From positions 3,632,001 to 3,696,000 of the forward strand of contig NZ_CP071448.1 in NCBI RefSeq assembly GCF_017352115.1: 64,000 bases of DNA. The letters run 5' to 3'. Within the stretch, counting starts at the first letter, position 1; every line of letters begins with the position of its first letter. Made by a program: the position numbers and the translations under genes. Positions 18,434 through 28,719 of this stretch are shown here, piece after piece. The notes beneath the pieces were generated by a model. It was not told the origin of the DNA, did no database searches, and saw only the letters and a list, made by a program, of their open reading frames with translations. This DNA comes from Flavobacterium endoglycinae (GTDB lineage: Bacteria; Bacteroidota; Bacteroidia; Flavobacteriales; Flavobacteriaceae).

Positions 18434-19171
18434 TTAAAATTTAAAAAACTGATTGTTGGTTATAACTTCTTTCAGCTGTACTGAAGAATCAATTTTTATT
18501 TTTTGATGCAGCGATTCGATGTGTTTTCCGTGGTGAACATCTGTTCCCGCGAAATCATACATTCCTTTTTTCAATAAAAGTTCAGACGTTTTAGTGATTT
18601 CACTTCCATAATATCCCATTACAGCCAATAAATTTAACTGAAACAAACAACCGGATTTCTTGAGGTTTTCGTACTCACCAAAGTTTTTATGAAAATAAAC
18701 ATATCTTTCAGGATGTGCCAAAACAGGTTTGTATCCTGCAAGCTGAATATCAAAAATCATTTTATAAAGGTTGAATGGCGCGCTTAAATACGATATTTCA
18801 ACCAACACGTAATTATCTTTTAAAGTCAGCAGTTTTCCTTCTTTTAAATGATTCTCAAACCAATCGTCCATAAAATATTCGGCAGCAGCTTTGAATATTG
18901 GTGTGCTGTTTTCTTCTTTTAATAAAAGTTTAGTTTCATTGTATTTTGCTGCAATGCCTTCTTCAGAATTATTCCAAACATAATGATTAATGTGTGGTGT
19001 GGTTACAAACTGAGAAATTCCCAAATCCTCAAAAGCTTTTGCCAGTTTTACAGTTTTTTTAATCGTTTTTGCGCCGTCGTCTATTCCCGGCAGTAAATGC
19101 GAGTGAATATCAACAAAGTCTCCGGCTAAAAGATCTTTTAAATAAGGTTTGGATTTGAAAAATGATAACAT
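18434..19171 (-). CDS. CpsB/YwqE-type PHP-domain tyrosine phosphatase
   Basis: A 245-residue PHP-fold metallophosphatase. Metal ligands are visible in order: DIHSHLLPGIDDGAKT (residues about 21-36), FVTTPHINHYVW, an acidic EISYLSAP strand, LAHPERYVY, and GTDVHHGKH near the C-terminus. Members dephosphorylate the tyrosine kinases that regulate capsule and exopolysaccharide export in Gram-positives; Bacteroidota homologues are found in polysaccharide loci. No BY-kinase gene is in the window. It converges tail to tail with the sugar transferase gene. Confidence 0.87.
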   Translation of the reverse strand: MLSFFKSKPYLKDLLAGDFVDIHSHLLPGIDDGAKTIKKTVKLAKAFEDLGISQFVTTPHINHYVWNNSEEGIAAKYNETKLLLKEENSTPIFKAAAEYFMDDWFENHLKEGKLLTLKDNYVLVEISYLSAPFNLYKMIFDIQLAGYKPVLAHPERYVYFHKNFGEYENLKKSGCLFQLNLLAVMGYYGSEITKTSELLLKKGMYDFAGTDVHHGKHIESLHQKIKIDSSVQLKEVITNNQFFKF

Positions 19172-19270
19172 GGGCGCAAAAGTAAAAAAATGATACCGTT
19201 TTTATCTATGCAAGAACAGATTAATGCAAAATAAAATAATGTAACCATGTAACCCATTTTAGAATTATGC

Positions 19271-19278
19271 TATATTTG
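19271..19278 (+). promoter_or_regulatory. -7 box ahead of the 19297 gene
   Basis: TATATTTG is an exact TAnnTTTG match 18 bases before the ATG. The -33 region (CATTTT) is only a weak match. Confidence 0.4.
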
Positions 19279-19296
19279 ATAAAAAAGTAATATTTT

Positions 19297-20484
19297 ATGA
19301 AAATTAAAGAGAATTTGTATAATCAAAGGATTATTTCGATTGACGCTTTGCGCGGAATTACCATTTTTGTAATGATATTTGTAAACGAACTTGCAAGTAT
19401 TCAAGATGTACCACAATGGATGAGACACATGCCTGCCGATGCCGATGCGATGACCTTTGTCGATTTAGTTTTTCCTGCTTTTTTATTTATTGTCGGAATG
19501 TCGATTCCGTTTGCTTTCAATGCCCGTTTGATAAAAGGTGACCCTCCAAAAACCATCTGGACACATACCCTCAAACGTGCTTTAGCATTAATCATTATTG
19601 GTGTTTATATGGTTAATTCAAGTGAAGGTTTTGATGCTTCAAAAATGATCATTACACCTGCAGTCTGGGGACTCTTGGCGTATGCCATGCCAATTCCTAT
19701 CTGGAATAAATATCCTAAAGATTTTTCAGCGGGTTTAAAATATGTACTTCAATACGGCGGAATGCTGGTTTTAATTGCTCTTTATTTTTTATATGTTCAA
19801 GAAGGAACAGGCAAAGTTGGAATCACGCCGCAATGGTGGGGAATTTTAGGGCTGATTGGCTGGGCGTATCTTATTTCGGTTATTTATTATTGGCTGGTTT
19901 CTGGCAGATTATGGGCAATGATTGCTTTTTTGGTAGTTTGTGTCGCTGCAAATTCGATTCATTTAACCAAAGATATTCATTTGCCGGAATGGCTTGGGTT
20001 TATTGTAGGACATTTAACTCATACTTCATTAGTAACCGCTGGAGTTGTAATTTCATTATTGTTTTTTGACCGAAAAGTCGAAGCTAAAATAAATTGGCCT
20101 GTAATATTATTTATAGTATTATTTTTTGTTGTTGGATTTTCGCTTCGTCCGTACTACGGAATTTCTAAAATACATGGTACGCCATCATGGACAATGATTT
20201 CTGCCGGAATTTGTACTATTTTATTTTACTTTCTTTTCTGGCTCATGGAAATCAAAAAGAAAACTAAGTGGAGCGAATTTTTCATGCCAGCTGCAGCTAA
20301 TCCATTATTGATTTATATCCTGCCAGGAGTTATTTATTATTTCTGTAAAGCTTTAAACCTTCATATTATTCCGGGCTATTTTAGAGTAGGAGTTCCAGGA
20401 ATTATCTGGTCACTGCTGTTTTCTATTATCATGCTGTATGTCATGAGGATTTTTAACAGATTTAAAATTCAATTGCATTTATAA
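19297..20484 (+). CDS. NagX-like membrane protein (DUF5009/heparan-alpha-glucosaminide acyltransferase family), copy 1
   Basis: A 395-residue protein with about ten membrane helices. The N-terminal signature SIDALRGITIFVMIFVNELA and the following FVDLVFPAFLFIVGMSIPFA match COG4299, whose eukaryotic relative HGSNAT transfers acetyl from acetyl-CoA to terminal glucosamine across a membrane. The bacterial members (NagX) accompany amino-sugar use, and their reaction is not well established. A second, diverged member lies at 34474-35745. Nearby polysaccharide genes fit a role in envelope or glycan modification; inference only. Confidence 0.82.
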   Translation: MKIKENLYNQRIISIDALRGITIFVMIFVNELASIQDVPQWMRHMPADADAMTFVDLVFPAFLFIVGMSIPFAFNARLIKGDPPKTIWTHTLKRALALIIIGVYMVNSSEGFDASKMIITPAVWGLLAYAMPIPIWNKYPKDFSAGLKYVLQYGGMLVLIALYFLYVQEGTGKVGITPQWWGILGLIGWAYLISVIYYWLVSGRLWAMIAFLVVCVAANSIHLTKDIHLPEWLGFIVGHLTHTSLVTAGVVISLLFFDRKVEAKINWPVILFIVLFFVVGFSLRPYYGISKIHGTPSWTMISAGICTILFYFLFWLMEIKKKTKWSEFFMPAAANPLLIYILPGVIYYFCKALNLHIIPGYFRVGVPGIIWSLLFSIIMLYVMRIFNRFKIQLHL

Positions 20485-20499
20485 TTTTCTTGAATAAAA

Positions 20500-20643
20500 A
20501 AAATTAACCGCAAAGTACGCAAATAGTAAAGGCGCGGCACAAAAAAGCGCAAAGTTCGCAAAGCTTAATCAATAAATAGCTTTGCGAACTTTGTGTTTTA
20601 TAGAATCTCGCTTATTAAAACTTAGCGTGCTTTGCGGTAAATA
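20500..20643. repeat. CGCAAAG-word inverted repeat element
   Basis: The inner stem CAAAGTTCGCAAAGCT (20550-20565) pairs perfectly over 16 bp with 20578-20593, 12-base loop. An outer imperfect pair, ACCGCAAAGTACGC near 20509 and GCGTGCTTTGCGGT near 20624, encloses it. It fills the space between convergent genes and could terminate both. The CGCAAAG word recurs at 60.95 kb and 63.36 kb. Confidence 0.75.
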
Positions 20644-20656
20644 ATAAAGGAATACA

Positions 20657-21238
20657 CTATTCAATAATAACTGACTTTATCTCTAAAATCGCTCCAGAAC
20701 TTGGATTGTAATTCACAAAATTGAACTTACACAAATTATGAACATTTAAGAGCTTTCCGTTTGGATTGCCATCTTGCCTAAAATTTGTCCACGGAATTTT
20801 TATAGTCGTGAATTTTTCAGAAATAGGTAAGTCAACTCTTGGATGCGAACCGCCATGAACACATCCAGTTCCCTCAGCATTTCCTTCGCGTGCCTGCAAT
20901 TTAATCAGCTGATTTGATTTGTAAGTGATACTCACATATTTTGAATTTTGCGAGAGGTTTGTAGGTGCGCCGTCATTTGAATCAGATTCGGTAATCATGA
21001 CATTTAATTCGATTTCTCCAATCGGATTTTCTTTTGCAGTAACACGTACAATTCCTTTTTCTTTCCGAATAGCATTTATAGTTTCTTGGGTTTCATTAAC
21101 CGGACCGGCAATAAACCACGTTGAGGTTTTTACTAAATCAATTCTAGATTTTGTTTTTTCTTCTGAGAAAGCAAAACCCATTACTACATATAAAATGGAT
21201 GACAAAAATAAACTGATAATTGCTATGCTGCTTTTCAT
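20657..21238 (-). CDS. Exported protein of unknown function
   Basis: A 193-residue protein with an N-terminal hydrophobic segment (residues 4-24) that is a signal peptide or anchor. The remainder alternates short hydrophobic strands with Gly/Asn turns (KYVSITYKSNQLIKLQARE, FTTIKIPWTNFRQDG, FNFVNYNPSSGAILEIKSV), which reads like a beta-sandwich such as a carbohydrate-binding or CIA30-like module. The C-terminal third (LHNLCKFNF-type segment, then ILEIKSVII) matches the way such jelly-rolls end. No catalytic residues recognised. It is divergent from the barrel gene at 21355. Confidence 0.7.
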   Translation of the reverse strand: MKSSIAIISLFLSSILYVVMGFAFSEEKTKSRIDLVKTSTWFIAGPVNETQETINAIRKEKGIVRVTAKENPIGEIELNVMITESDSNDGAPTNLSQNSKYVSITYKSNQLIKLQAREGNAEGTGCVHGGSHPRVDLPISEKFTTIKIPWTNFRQDGNPNGKLLNVHNLCKFNFVNYNPSSGAILEIKSVIIE

Positions 21239-21317
21239 AAAATTTCCTGTTCTATTTCAAAAATAAGATTTCTTTTTATTCTTTGTGAAAATAAGATGAC
21301 TATTCTGAATAAAATTT

Positions 21318-21325
21318 TAAATTTG
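21318..21325 (+). promoter_or_regulatory. -7 box ahead of the barrel gene
   Basis: TAAATTTG, an exact TAnnTTTG match, 29 bases before the ATG at 21355. Confidence 0.4.
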
Positions 21326-21354
21326 TAAGGTGTTGTTTTTGAAAAAGTTGCGGT

Positions 21355-22536
21355 ATGAAAAATGTAAAATTGATACTGGGTTTGTTTTTCTTTTTTCAAG
21401 TGCATTTTTGCTATTGCCAAAACGATTCTATTTCAAACAACAATAAAGATATTTTAGATGTTCTGCTTAAACTTTTCCATAAAAATGATTCAATCAGACA
21501 AAATACAGATAAGAAAATAGCTTTTTCACTGCTTCCTATTCCCGTTGATGCTAATAAAAGTACCGGTTTGGTCGTTTCCTTTTTAACAACATTTTATCTC
21601 GGAGACAGCAAAACGACCAAAATGTCGCAGATTACTTTTTCGCCTTATTTTAGTTTTACCAAGCAATATGTTTTTCCCATTCAATCGTATATTTATACAA
21701 AAGACAATAATTGGAATTTTACAGGCGATTATAGATTTATGATTTATCCGCAAGATACGTATGGCTTAGGCGGACATAATACTGATGAAAAAATGTCGAC
21801 ACTCGATTATCAGCAATGGCGGTTTTATCAATTTGCAACCCGAAGAATTTTTGGAAATTTTAGAGGCGGATTGGGATTGCTGCTGGATAATTATCAAAAT
21901 ATTTCTGAGAAATCATACATAGAAGATGAAACAGATTATTATAAATATATGAATGGGGATTTTTCAGATGAAAACTCCTTTGGAATCGCGATTCAAGGAC
22001 TTTACGATTCGCGCGAAAACAATGTAAATCCAGAACAAGGAATGTATATAGAAGCCGATTACCGTATAAATACCAGCGGTATTGAAGGTAAAAAATGGAA
22101 TTCTATTTATATTGATGCCCGAAAATACCATTCTTTTCATAAATACAAGCACAGAGTTTTAGCTTACAGAGCCTTTTACTGGTCAACTTTTGGAGGAAAA
22201 CCACATTATTTAGATCTGCCGAGTATTGGCTGGGACAGAGAAGGAAAAACAGGCCGAGGTTTTACCCGAAACAGATTTAGAAGTAATGCTCTGATTTATT
22301 TTGAATCCGAATATCGGACCGATATTTCCAGAAATGGTTTTTGGGGAGCCGTATTTTTTACCAATATTTCTTCGGTTTCTAAATTCGATACCTACGATTT
22401 TAAAAAATGGAATCCTGCTGCTGGCGCTGGACTGCGTATTAAATGGAACAAGAAAAACAACAGTAATTTAGTACTCGATTACGGAATTAGTAAAAACGAC
22501 TGGTCATTGCGATTAGGTTTGGCCGAAAATTTCTAA
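21355..22536 (+). CDS. Outer membrane beta-barrel protein, Omp85/surface-antigen type
   Basis: A 393-residue protein with a signal peptide (LILGLFFFFQVHFCYCQ). The mature part is a run of amphipathic strands with Tyr/Phe girdles. Landmarks such as DSRENNVNPEQGMYIEADYR, RGFTRNRFRSNALIYFESEYR and the closing DWSLRLGLAENF follow the pattern of the Omp85 (BamA/TamA C-terminal, surface antigen) barrel. No POTRA domains precede the barrel, so it is a short, barrel-only member. The GT2 gene starts 32 bases later on the same strand. Role unknown; possibly transport or assembly at the outer membrane. Confidence 0.78.
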   Translation: MKNVKLILGLFFFFQVHFCYCQNDSISNNNKDILDVLLKLFHKNDSIRQNTDKKIAFSLLPIPVDANKSTGLVVSFLTTFYLGDSKTTKMSQITFSPYFSFTKQYVFPIQSYIYTKDNNWNFTGDYRFMIYPQDTYGLGGHNTDEKMSTLDYQQWRFYQFATRRIFGNFRGGLGLLLDNYQNISEKSYIEDETDYYKYMNGDFSDENSFGIAIQGLYDSRENNVNPEQGMYIEADYRINTSGIEGKKWNSIYIDARKYHSFHKYKHRVLAYRAFYWSTFGGKPHYLDLPSIGWDREGKTGRGFTRNRFRSNALIYFESEYRTDISRNGFWGAVFFTNISSVSKFDTYDFKKWNPAAGAGLRIKWNKKNNSNLVLDYGISKNDWSLRLGLAENF

Positions 22537-22567
22537 CTTTCCCCAAAATCAATTTTCTATTTTTTTC

Positions 22568-23731
22568 ATGCAGTTATCGGTAATTATACTTAATTATAAT
22601 GTACGTTACTTTCTGGAACAATGCGTTTTAAGCGTTCAGGAAGCAATCGCCGAACTTGATGCCGAAATAATAGTAATCGATAATAATTCATCTGACGACA
22701 GCTGTTTGATGATGAAAAGTAAATTCCCCAATGTAAAACTCATTGAAAACAAAGAAAATTTCGGTTTTCCAAAAGGCAATAATATAGGAGTTGAACAAGC
22801 GCGCGGAAAATACATTTGTATTCTAAATCCGGATACTGTTGTTGCTGATGATACTTTTGTGAAAATTTTGGCTTTCGCCGAAGAAAAGCAAAACCTCGGA
22901 ATCGTGGGCTGTAAATTAATTGACGGAACTGGAAGTTTTCTGCCCGAAAGTAAACGCGGAATTCCAACTCCGTGGGTGGCATTTACCAAGATTTTCGGAT
23001 TGTATAAAATAGCGCCAAAATCAAAACTTTTCAATCAATATTACGCCCAGCACATCGATGAAAATCAAACTGGAAAAGTAGAAATTCTCGTAGGCGCTTT
23101 TATGTTTATGGAAAGAAAATTATATCTCGACGTAAACGGTTTTGATGAAAATTGCTTTATGTATGCCGATGATATTGATTTGTCATACCGCGTTTTACAG
23201 CTTAAAAAATCCAATTATTATTTTCATGAAACGACAGTGCTGCATTATAAAGGAGAAAGTACGATAAAAGATGAATTGTATATGAAACGTTTTCAAGATG
23301 CGATGAACTTTTTCTATGAGAAACATTTTAAAAAATCATGGTTTTTTAGTTTTTTTATTCAAATAGGAATCTGGATTTTTTCATTTGTAAAAATGTTTCA
23401 AGGAAAACCAAAAGTAAAACCATTGCCAGAAAGTTATATTTTGTATTCAGAAAATACGAATTTGTTTGAAAAACTGGCTTCGATTTTAGAAAATAAAGTT
23501 AGTTTTTTAGATTTCAAAAAGGAAAAAATGGTAAATTCGTCGCTGATTTTAAAGGGTAAAAAGACAGAGATCATTTTGGATAATCACTATATTTCATTCA
23601 AAAAATGTATCAATATCATAGAAACTCTTAAAGATAAGAACATTACTTTTAAGATTTTCCCTAAAAGAACAAGTTTTAGTATTGGAAGTAATTCTAGAAA
23701 TGACAGGGGGCAAATCATGAAAATTGAGTAA
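22568..23731 (+). CDS. Family 2 glycosyltransferase
   Basis: A 387-residue GT-A enzyme. The N-terminus LSVIILNYNVRYFLEQCVLS and IIVIDNNSSDDS form the nucleotide-sugar site, and LNPDTVV supplies the acidic metal motif in the variant common to rhamnosyltransferase-like GT2 proteins. VGAFMFMERKLYLDVNGFDE and FMYADDIDLSYR are the acceptor-side landmarks with the catalytic Asp cluster. A hydrophobic helix (about 257-275) may anchor it to the membrane. The last ~100 residues are an unrecognised basic extension. Likely adds sugars to a surface glycan. Confidence 0.88.
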   Translation: MQLSVIILNYNVRYFLEQCVLSVQEAIAELDAEIIVIDNNSSDDSCLMMKSKFPNVKLIENKENFGFPKGNNIGVEQARGKYICILNPDTVVADDTFVKILAFAEEKQNLGIVGCKLIDGTGSFLPESKRGIPTPWVAFTKIFGLYKIAPKSKLFNQYYAQHIDENQTGKVEILVGAFMFMERKLYLDVNGFDENCFMYADDIDLSYRVLQLKKSNYYFHETTVLHYKGESTIKDELYMKRFQDAMNFFYEKHFKKSWFFSFFIQIGIWIFSFVKMFQGKPKVKPLPESYILYSENTNLFEKLASILENKVSFLDFKKEKMVNSSLILKGKKTEIILDNHYISFKKCINIIETLKDKNITFKIFPKRTSFSIGSNSRNDRGQIMKIE

Positions 23732-23815
23732 AAAATTATATTAAGTGAAATTTATATTCAAAATTTTCAGTAATTTCGCAATCAGAAAATCAAAATCACC
23801 CTTTAGAATAACAAT

Positions 23816-25174
23816 ATGGCAAGATTTGAATTAAAGCTTCCTAAAATGGGAGAGAGCGTCGCTGAAGCAACCATAACCAACTGGTTGAAAGAAGTGGGAG
23901 ACAAAATTGAAGCTGATGAAGCAGTACTGGAAATTGCAACGGATAAAGTTGACAGTGAAGTGCCAAGTGAAGTATCAGGAATTTTGGTTGAACAATTATT
24001 TGGCAAAGATGATTTAGTTCAGGTAGGGCAGACAATTGCAATTATCGAAACTGAAGGCGGTGATGAACCAGCTGCAAAAACGGCACCGCAAGAAATTGCT
24101 GCTCCGGCAGAAGCTGTAGAAATTGAAAAATCAATTGAAGCAGTAAAAGAAAATACGGCACCTCAGGATTTTTCTGGTTCTGAGAAATTCTTCTCTCCGT
24201 TAGTAAAAAATATTGCAAAAGAAGAAGGAGTTTCTGTTACTGAACTTGAAAATATTCAAGGTTCAGGAAAAGATGGCCGAGTAACTAAAGAAGATATTTT
24301 AAAATACATAGACGACCGTAAATCTGGAGTTGTAGAAACGCCAAAAGCTGTTGAAGAAGCTCCAAAACCAGCTGTTGAAGCGCCAAAAGTGGCTGCGGAA
24401 ACACCAAAAGCGGCAGAACCTGCGGTTCAGAAAAGTCAGCAGGCAGTTCCGGTTTCTGTAAACGGAGCTGATGAAATTGTCGAAATGGATAGAATGCGTA
24501 AACTAATCTCAGGATATATGGTCGCTTCTGTACAGACTTCGGCTCACGTTCAGTCTTTTATTGAAGTTGACGTAACCAACATTGTAAAATGGAGAGATAA
24601 AGTAAAAGCAGCTTTTGAAAAAAGAGAAGGTGAAAAACTTACTTTTACGCCAATTATGATGGAAGCTGTTGCGAAAGCATTAAAAGATTTCCCTGGAATG
24701 AATATTTCTGTTGATGGCGATTATATCATCAAAAAGAAAAACATCAACTTAGGAATGGCGGCTGCGTTACCAAATGGGAATTTAATTGTTCCTGTAATTA
24801 AAAATGCAGATCAGTTAAACCTTGTTGGAATGGCAAAAGCGGTTAACGATTTAGGAAACCGTGCAAAAGCAGGAAAACTAAAACCAGACGATACTCAAGG
24901 TGGAACGTATACAGTTACAAACGTAGGAACTTTTGGAAGCGTTTTTGGAACTCCAATTATCAATCAGCCTCAAGTCGGCATTTTAGCACTTGGAGCTATT
25001 CGTAAAGTACCTGCAGTTATCGAAACTCCAGAAGGAGATTTCATCGGAATCCGTCAGAAAATGTTCTTGTCACACTCTTACGATCATAGAGTGGTTGATG
25101 GTGCATTAGGAGGAAGTTTTGTGAAAAGAGTAGCAGAATATTTAGAAGCTTTTGATGTAGATAGAGATTTCTAA
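23816..25174 (+). CDS. Dihydrolipoamide acyltransferase (E2) of a 2-oxoacid dehydrogenase
   Basis: A 452-residue E2 subunit. The lipoyl domain spans residues 1-80 with the lipoylated Lys44 in EIATDKVDSEVPSEVSG. After an Ala/Pro/Glu linker comes the E1/E3-binding domain (about 123-160, FSPLVKNIAKEEGVSV, GSGKDGRVTKEDIL), a second flexible linker rich in EAPK repeats, and the catalytic domain with HSYDHRVVDG (His424, Asp428). One lipoyl domain and this sequence style suit a branched-chain or 2-oxoglutarate complex better than a multi-lipoyl pyruvate E2; which one is not decided. E1 and E3 genes are not in the window. A 14-bp terminator follows. Confidence 0.93.
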   Translation: MARFELKLPKMGESVAEATITNWLKEVGDKIEADEAVLEIATDKVDSEVPSEVSGILVEQLFGKDDLVQVGQTIAIIETEGGDEPAAKTAPQEIAAPAEAVEIEKSIEAVKENTAPQDFSGSEKFFSPLVKNIAKEEGVSVTELENIQGSGKDGRVTKEDILKYIDDRKSGVVETPKAVEEAPKPAVEAPKVAAETPKAAEPAVQKSQQAVPVSVNGADEIVEMDRMRKLISGYMVASVQTSAHVQSFIEVDVTNIVKWRDKVKAAFEKREGEKLTFTPIMMEAVAKALKDFPGMNISVDGDYIIKKKNINLGMAAALPNGNLIVPVIKNADQLNLVGMAKAVNDLGNRAKAGKLKPDDTQGGTYTVTNVGTFGSVFGTPIINQPQVGILALGAIRKVPAVIETPEGDFIGIRQKMFLSHSYDHRVVDGALGGSFVKRVAEYLEAFDVDRDF

Positions 25175-25197
25175 TATATTCCTAAAAATACATTCAG

Positions 25198-25229
25198 AAC
25201 CCGAAAAAACGAGAACGTTTTTTCGGGTT
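25198..25229 (+). terminator. Terminator of the E2 gene
   Basis: A 14-bp perfect stem (AACCCGAAAAAACG and complement) with an AGAA tetraloop is followed by TTTCTTTTTT, 23 bases past the stop. Confidence 0.9.
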
Positions 25230-25363
25230 TTTCTTTTTTAAGAAATTGGGAAAATCTATTTTTAATGCTTTTTTTACACGTTTTTTTAAAGTTAAAATTC
25301 GAAAAATAGCCTTATTTTGGTCAAAAAAATAGAATTTGGGGCGGAAAATTCGCCTTTTAAAAT

Positions 25364-25371
25364 TACATTTG
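25364..25371 (+). promoter_or_regulatory. -7 box ahead of the exonuclease gene
   Basis: TACATTTG, an exact TAnnTTTG match 22 bases before the ATG at 25393; a TTTG lies 25 bases further upstream, slightly long for a -33 element. Confidence 0.45.
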
Positions 25372-25392
25372 TAATTCTTATAAAAATTAAAA

Positions 25393-26163
25393 ATGGAATT
25401 AAAACTTAACAAACCAATCTGCTTTTTTGATCTTGAAACAACTGGAATTGATATAGGTAAAGATCGAATTGTAGAGATTTCAATATTTAAAGTTTTCCCA
25501 AACGGAAATAAAGAAAGTAAAACCTGGCTGGTTAATCCAACAATTCCAATTCCTCCGCAGACAACTGCTGTTCACGGAATAACCGATGAAAAAGTAGCAA
25601 ACGAACCTACTTTTGCAGAATTGGCTCCGCATATCCACAATATGATTAAAGACAGCGATCTTGGAGGATTTAATTCAGACCGATTCGATATTCCGTTATT
25701 AGCAGAAGAACTGCTTCGCGCAGGAGTTGATTTCGATATGAAAAATAAAGTTTCTGTTGATGTTCAGACTATTTTTCACAAAATGGAAGAACGCACATTA
25801 AGTGCTGCTTTGAAGTTTTATTGCGGAAAAAATCTAGACAATGCGCATTCAGCAGAAGCAGATACGATGGCAACTTACGAAATTTTAAAAGCGCAGCTGG
25901 ATCGTTATCCTGAACTGGAAAACGACATGAAATCTTTATCTGAATTTACCACTCGTAAAAAGATAGCTGATTTCGCTGGAATGATTGCTTTTGACAATGA
26001 TAATGAAGAGATTTTTACTTTCGGAAAACATAAAGGTGCCAAAGTAGAAAAAGTGTTAGAAACTGAGCCAGGATATTTCAGCTGGATTCAAAACGCAGAT
26101 TTTCCTCTGTATACCAAAAAGGTGTTGACGGGAATAAAATTGAGAAAATTAAATACGAAATAA
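25393..26163 (+). CDS. DnaQ-like 3'-5' exonuclease
   Basis: A 256-residue DEDDh exonuclease. Motif ExoI is FFDLETTGID (Asp and Glu near residues 13-15), ExoII is GGFNSDRFDIPLLAEEL and ExoIII is NAHSAEADTMATYE with the His and final Asp. The C-terminal ~45 residues (FTFGKHKGAKVEKVLETEPG, then YFSWI) form the small module also found in exonuclease X-type proteins. Such proteins act in DNA repair or proofreading; it is not the Pol III epsilon subunit by context. Stand-alone gene with its own -7 box. Confidence 0.88.
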   Translation: MELKLNKPICFFDLETTGIDIGKDRIVEISIFKVFPNGNKESKTWLVNPTIPIPPQTTAVHGITDEKVANEPTFAELAPHIHNMIKDSDLGGFNSDRFDIPLLAEELLRAGVDFDMKNKVSVDVQTIFHKMEERTLSAALKFYCGKNLDNAHSAEADTMATYEILKAQLDRYPELENDMKSLSEFTTRKKIADFAGMIAFDNDNEEIFTFGKHKGAKVEKVLETEPGYFSWIQNADFPLYTKKVLTGIKLRKLNTK

Positions 26164-26175
26164 GGTGCTGAGGTA

Positions 26176-26238
26176 CTAAGGTTCTAAGGTTGTTAAGTTT
26201 TTTACCTTAGAATCTTAGTGTCTTAGAATCTTAGAACC
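26176..26238. repeat. TTCTAAG-word repeat and hairpin
   Basis: CTAAGGTTCTAAGGT (26176-26190) pairs with 26204-26218 over 15 positions with a single G.T wobble. Further TCTTAGAATCTTAGAACCT words follow to 26238. It lies between two rightward genes and may weakly terminate. The same CTTAGAACCTTAG words appear at 60.99 kb. Confidence 0.65.
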
Positions 26239-26248
26239 TATAAAAGAA

Positions 26249-26860
26249 ATGAAGATTATTTGTATCGGTAGAAATTATACCAATCATATTGAAGAGCTGA
26301 AAAACGAACGTCCAGACGAACCGGTGGTGTTTATGAAACCAGATTCGGCAGTGTTATTGAAGCAGCATCCGTTTGTAATTCCCGAATTTTCTGAAGAAGT
26401 TCATCACGAATTAGAAATAATTGTGAAAATTAACAAAGTAGGCAAGTACATCGAGCCTAAGTTTGCACACAAATATTATGATGATATAAGTGTGGGTATC
26501 GATTTTACAGCCAGAGACTTACAAGATAAATTGAAAGCAAAAGGACTTCCGTGGGAAAAAGCAAAAGCATTTGACGGATCGGCAGTTATTGGAGATTTTT
26601 TACCAAAAAGTGATTTTGTTTCGTTAGAAAACCTTACGTTTGAACTCAAAAAGAATTCAGAAACAGCTCAAATAGGAAATACAAGTTTAATGCTTTGGAA
26701 GATTGATGAGCTTATTTCGTATGTGTCTCAGTTTTTTACATTGAAAATAGGAGATATTATTTTTACAGGAACGCCGGCAGGTGTAGGACCAGTTAAACCG
26801 AACGATATTTTAGAAGGCTTTTTAGAAGATAAAAAATTATTTAGAATACAAGTAAAATAA
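26249..26860 (+). CDS. Fumarylacetoacetate hydrolase family protein
   Basis: A 203-residue FAH-fold enzyme. Visible landmarks are CIGRNYTNHIEEL, PVVFMKPDSAVL, the metal-binding EVHHELEIIVKI, DFTARDLQDKLKAKGLPWEK, FDGSAVIGDF and the closing DIIFTGTPAGVGPV. Short single-domain members of this type act as acylpyruvases or oxaloacetate decarboxylases/tautomerases (FAHD1-like); that activity is the likeliest here. Its stop overlaps the start of the Hpt gene (TAATG), so the two are translationally coupled. Confidence 0.87.
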   Translation: MKIICIGRNYTNHIEELKNERPDEPVVFMKPDSAVLLKQHPFVIPEFSEEVHHELEIIVKINKVGKYIEPKFAHKYYDDISVGIDFTARDLQDKLKAKGLPWEKAKAFDGSAVIGDFLPKSDFVSLENLTFELKKNSETAQIGNTSLMLWKIDELISYVSQFFTLKIGDIIFTGTPAGVGPVKPNDILEGFLEDKKLFRIQVK

Positions 26861-27204
26861 TGGCTTTAAAGTACAACCTTTCGAAAGTGTATGCGCTTTC
26901 AGATAATGATCCCGAATTTGTAAACGAAATTCTAAAATTATTTGTTACAGAAGTTCCAGAAGATTTAAAACAAATCAAAGAAGGAATCAAGAAAAAGGAT
27001 CATAAATATGCCTATTCTTATGCACACAAAATCAAGCCTACATTAGATTTAATGGGGTTAAATGTTGCTTTTGAAGAAATCCTTCAGGTTGAAGCTTGGA
27101 CAAAAGCAGAAGGAAAGAAAAAGGACATCATAGAAACTTTTAAAAGCATAAAAGTACAGGTGAAAGACGCGATTAAGGAAATCAAAAAAGACTTTGATTT
27201 ATAA
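26860..27204 (+). CDS. Stand-alone histidine phosphotransfer (Hpt) protein
   Basis: A 114-residue all-helical protein with the Hpt core. The phosphorylatable His56 lies in YAYSYAHKIKPTLDLMG, preceded by a helix with IKEGIKKKDHKY. It would relay phosphate between a hybrid kinase and a response regulator encoded elsewhere; no partner is adjacent. One-base overlap with the FAH gene suggests joint expression, though a functional link is not evident. A 10-bp hairpin follows. Confidence 0.85.
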   Translation: MALKYNLSKVYALSDNDPEFVNEILKLFVTEVPEDLKQIKEGIKKKDHKYAYSYAHKIKPTLDLMGLNVAFEEILQVEAWTKAEGKKKDIIETFKSIKVQVKDAIKEIKKDFDL

Positions 27205-27213
27205 AAATAAAAC

Positions 27214-27241
27214 GACCTGATTCGTTTAAAAGAATCAGGTC
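27214..27241 (+). terminator. Terminator of the FAH-Hpt pair
   Basis: GACCTGATTC (27214-27223) pairs perfectly with 27232-27241, 8-base loop, followed by TCTTTTCTG, ten bases past the Hpt stop. Confidence 0.75.
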
Positions 27242-27383
27242 TCTTTTCTGATTTTCAGAAAATAACTTTTGTTTCAGAATATCATACCACACCATATTCT
27301 TGTAATACGTTTTACTTCCCCAAAAACGAAACAGAAACAAAAGAACCACTTCATAAATTAATGGCTCAATAAATAGAGTGTAA

Positions 27384-28649
<1,266 letters not shown>

Positions 28650-28653
28650 ATTT

Positions 28654-28684
28654 TGGTACAATGGTTTATTTTTCTTTTCTTTGC
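28654..28684 (+). promoter_or_regulatory. Candidate rpmB operon promoter
   Basis: TTG at 28654-28656 and TTTCTTTG at 28677-28684 (continuing GCACC) are separated by 20 bases, close to the Bacteroidota -33/-7 layout; the -7 box has TT for TA. Confidence 0.45.
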
Positions 28685-28719
28685 ACCCTGATTTTGAATA
28701 ACGATAAAAGATAAGTATA

